Source: Comamonadaceae bacterium
GTDB taxonomy: Bacteria; Pseudomonadota; Gammaproteobacteria; Burkholderiales; Burkholderiaceae_C
Direction of reading: 5' to 3'
NCBI GenBank assembly: GCA_947374105.1
Contig: CANCAO010000132.1
Span: 1 to 5,670, forward strand
Length of the DNA stretch: 5,670 nt
In this document: in pieces, positions 5,213-5,670 of the stretch
Layout: each line of letters begins with the position of its first letter
Numbering within the stretch: position 1 is the stretch's first letter
Translations under genes and position numbers: made by a program
The notes under the pieces: generated by a model
Seen by the model: the letters and a program-made list of their open reading frames with translations, nothing else
What the model was told of the DNA's origin: nothing
The model's database searches: none

Positions 5213-5670
5213 ACGCACTCCTCTCCGTCTCCGACAAAACCGGCATCGTCGGTTTCGCCCGCGCTCTGCACGCCTTGGGCATCAAGCTCATCTCCACCGG
5301 CGGCACCGCCAAGCTGCTGGCCGAACAAGGTCTGCCCGTGACCGAAGTGGCCGAAGTCACCGCCTTCCCTGAGATGCTGGATGGTCGGGTGAAGACCCTG
5401 CACCCCAAAGTGCACGGTGGCCTGCTGGCCCGGCGCGATGTGCCCGAGCACATGGCCGCGCTGAAAACCCACGGCATCGACACCATTGACCTGCTGGTGG
5501 TCAACCTCTACCCCTTTGAGGCCACGGTGGCCAAGCCCGGCTGCACGCTGGAAGACGCCATCGAGAACATCGACATCGGCGGCCCGGCCATGGTGCGCAG
5601 CGCCGCCAAGAATTGGAAGGACGTGGGCGTGCTGACTGACGCTTCGCAGTACGCGGGCGTGCTGGCCGAG
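5209..5670 (+). CDS. purH: Bifunctional purine biosynthesis protein PurH (5' part, runs off the window)
   Basis: The first 154 residues of a protein usually about 520 long: AICAR formyltransferase/IMP cyclohydrolase, the last two steps of de novo IMP synthesis. The visible part is the N-terminal MGS-like IMP cyclohydrolase domain. It shows SDKTG (8-12), STGGTAKLL (29-37), [13 protein letters not shown] (59-71) and [17 protein letters not shown] (119-135), all strongly conserved. The frame is open to the last base of the window. The start overlaps the fis stop (ATGA), and no Shine-Dalgarno sequence is seen in the last 20 bases of fis, so initiation probably depends on ribosomes finishing fis. 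The N-terminus is short (Met-Asn before A-L-L-S-V), which fits this start. Confidence 0.96.
   Translation, partial: MNALLSVSDKTGIVGFARALHALGIKLISTGGTAKLLAEQGLPVTEVAEVTAFPEMLDGRVKTLHPKVHGGLLARRDVPEHMAALKTHGIDTIDLLVVNLYPFEATVAKPGCTLEDAIENIDIGGPAMVRSAAKNWKDVGVLTDASQYAGVLAE

Overview
The window looks like a chromosomal segment of a betaproteobacterium, most likely Burkholderiales/Comamonadaceae (Rhodoferax- or Polaromonas-like). The evidence is GC-rich codon usage, the short 77-residue Fis, and the tightly packed gene order dusB-fis-purH, which I recall from that group. The genus is inferred; no rRNA or tRNA is present to test it. No CRISPR array or intact insertion sequence was seen.

Left part (44-1951): three plus-strand genes whose products all carry export signals. 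They are an amidohydrolase with a Tat-type, lipobox-containing signal (44-892), a lipocalin-like domain protein 24 bases downstream (917-1429), and a small single-domain cupin (1562-1951). The 132-base gap before the cupin holds a candidate sigma-70 promoter followed by two crossing inverted repeats, so the cupin may be controlled separately.

Middle (1952-2243): a 292-base intergenic stretch that is not ordinary spacer. It has three closely spaced hairpins, one of which can fold as a pseudoknot, and a long open frame on the minus strand. It also holds a reversed, diverged 66-base copy of codons 32-53 of the ychF gene that begins just downstream. It looks like a degenerate repeat or mobile segment. 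This is the most unusual part of the window.

Right part: ychF (2244-3335), a translation- and stress-associated P-loop ATPase, converges on a YqaA/DedA-family membrane protein gene (3355-3837, minus strand). Divergent from the latter is the dusB-fis-purH operon (3930 to the window end). It encodes a tRNA dihydrouridine synthase, a nucleoid protein and the bifunctional last enzyme of IMP synthesis, and both junctions are 4-base ATGA overlaps. The two divergent genes have -10-like hexamers only 10-12 bases from their start codons and poor or absent Shine-Dalgarno sequences, suggesting nearly leaderless transcripts. The right-hand genes are housekeeping. The left-hand genes are accessory and their substrate is unknown.
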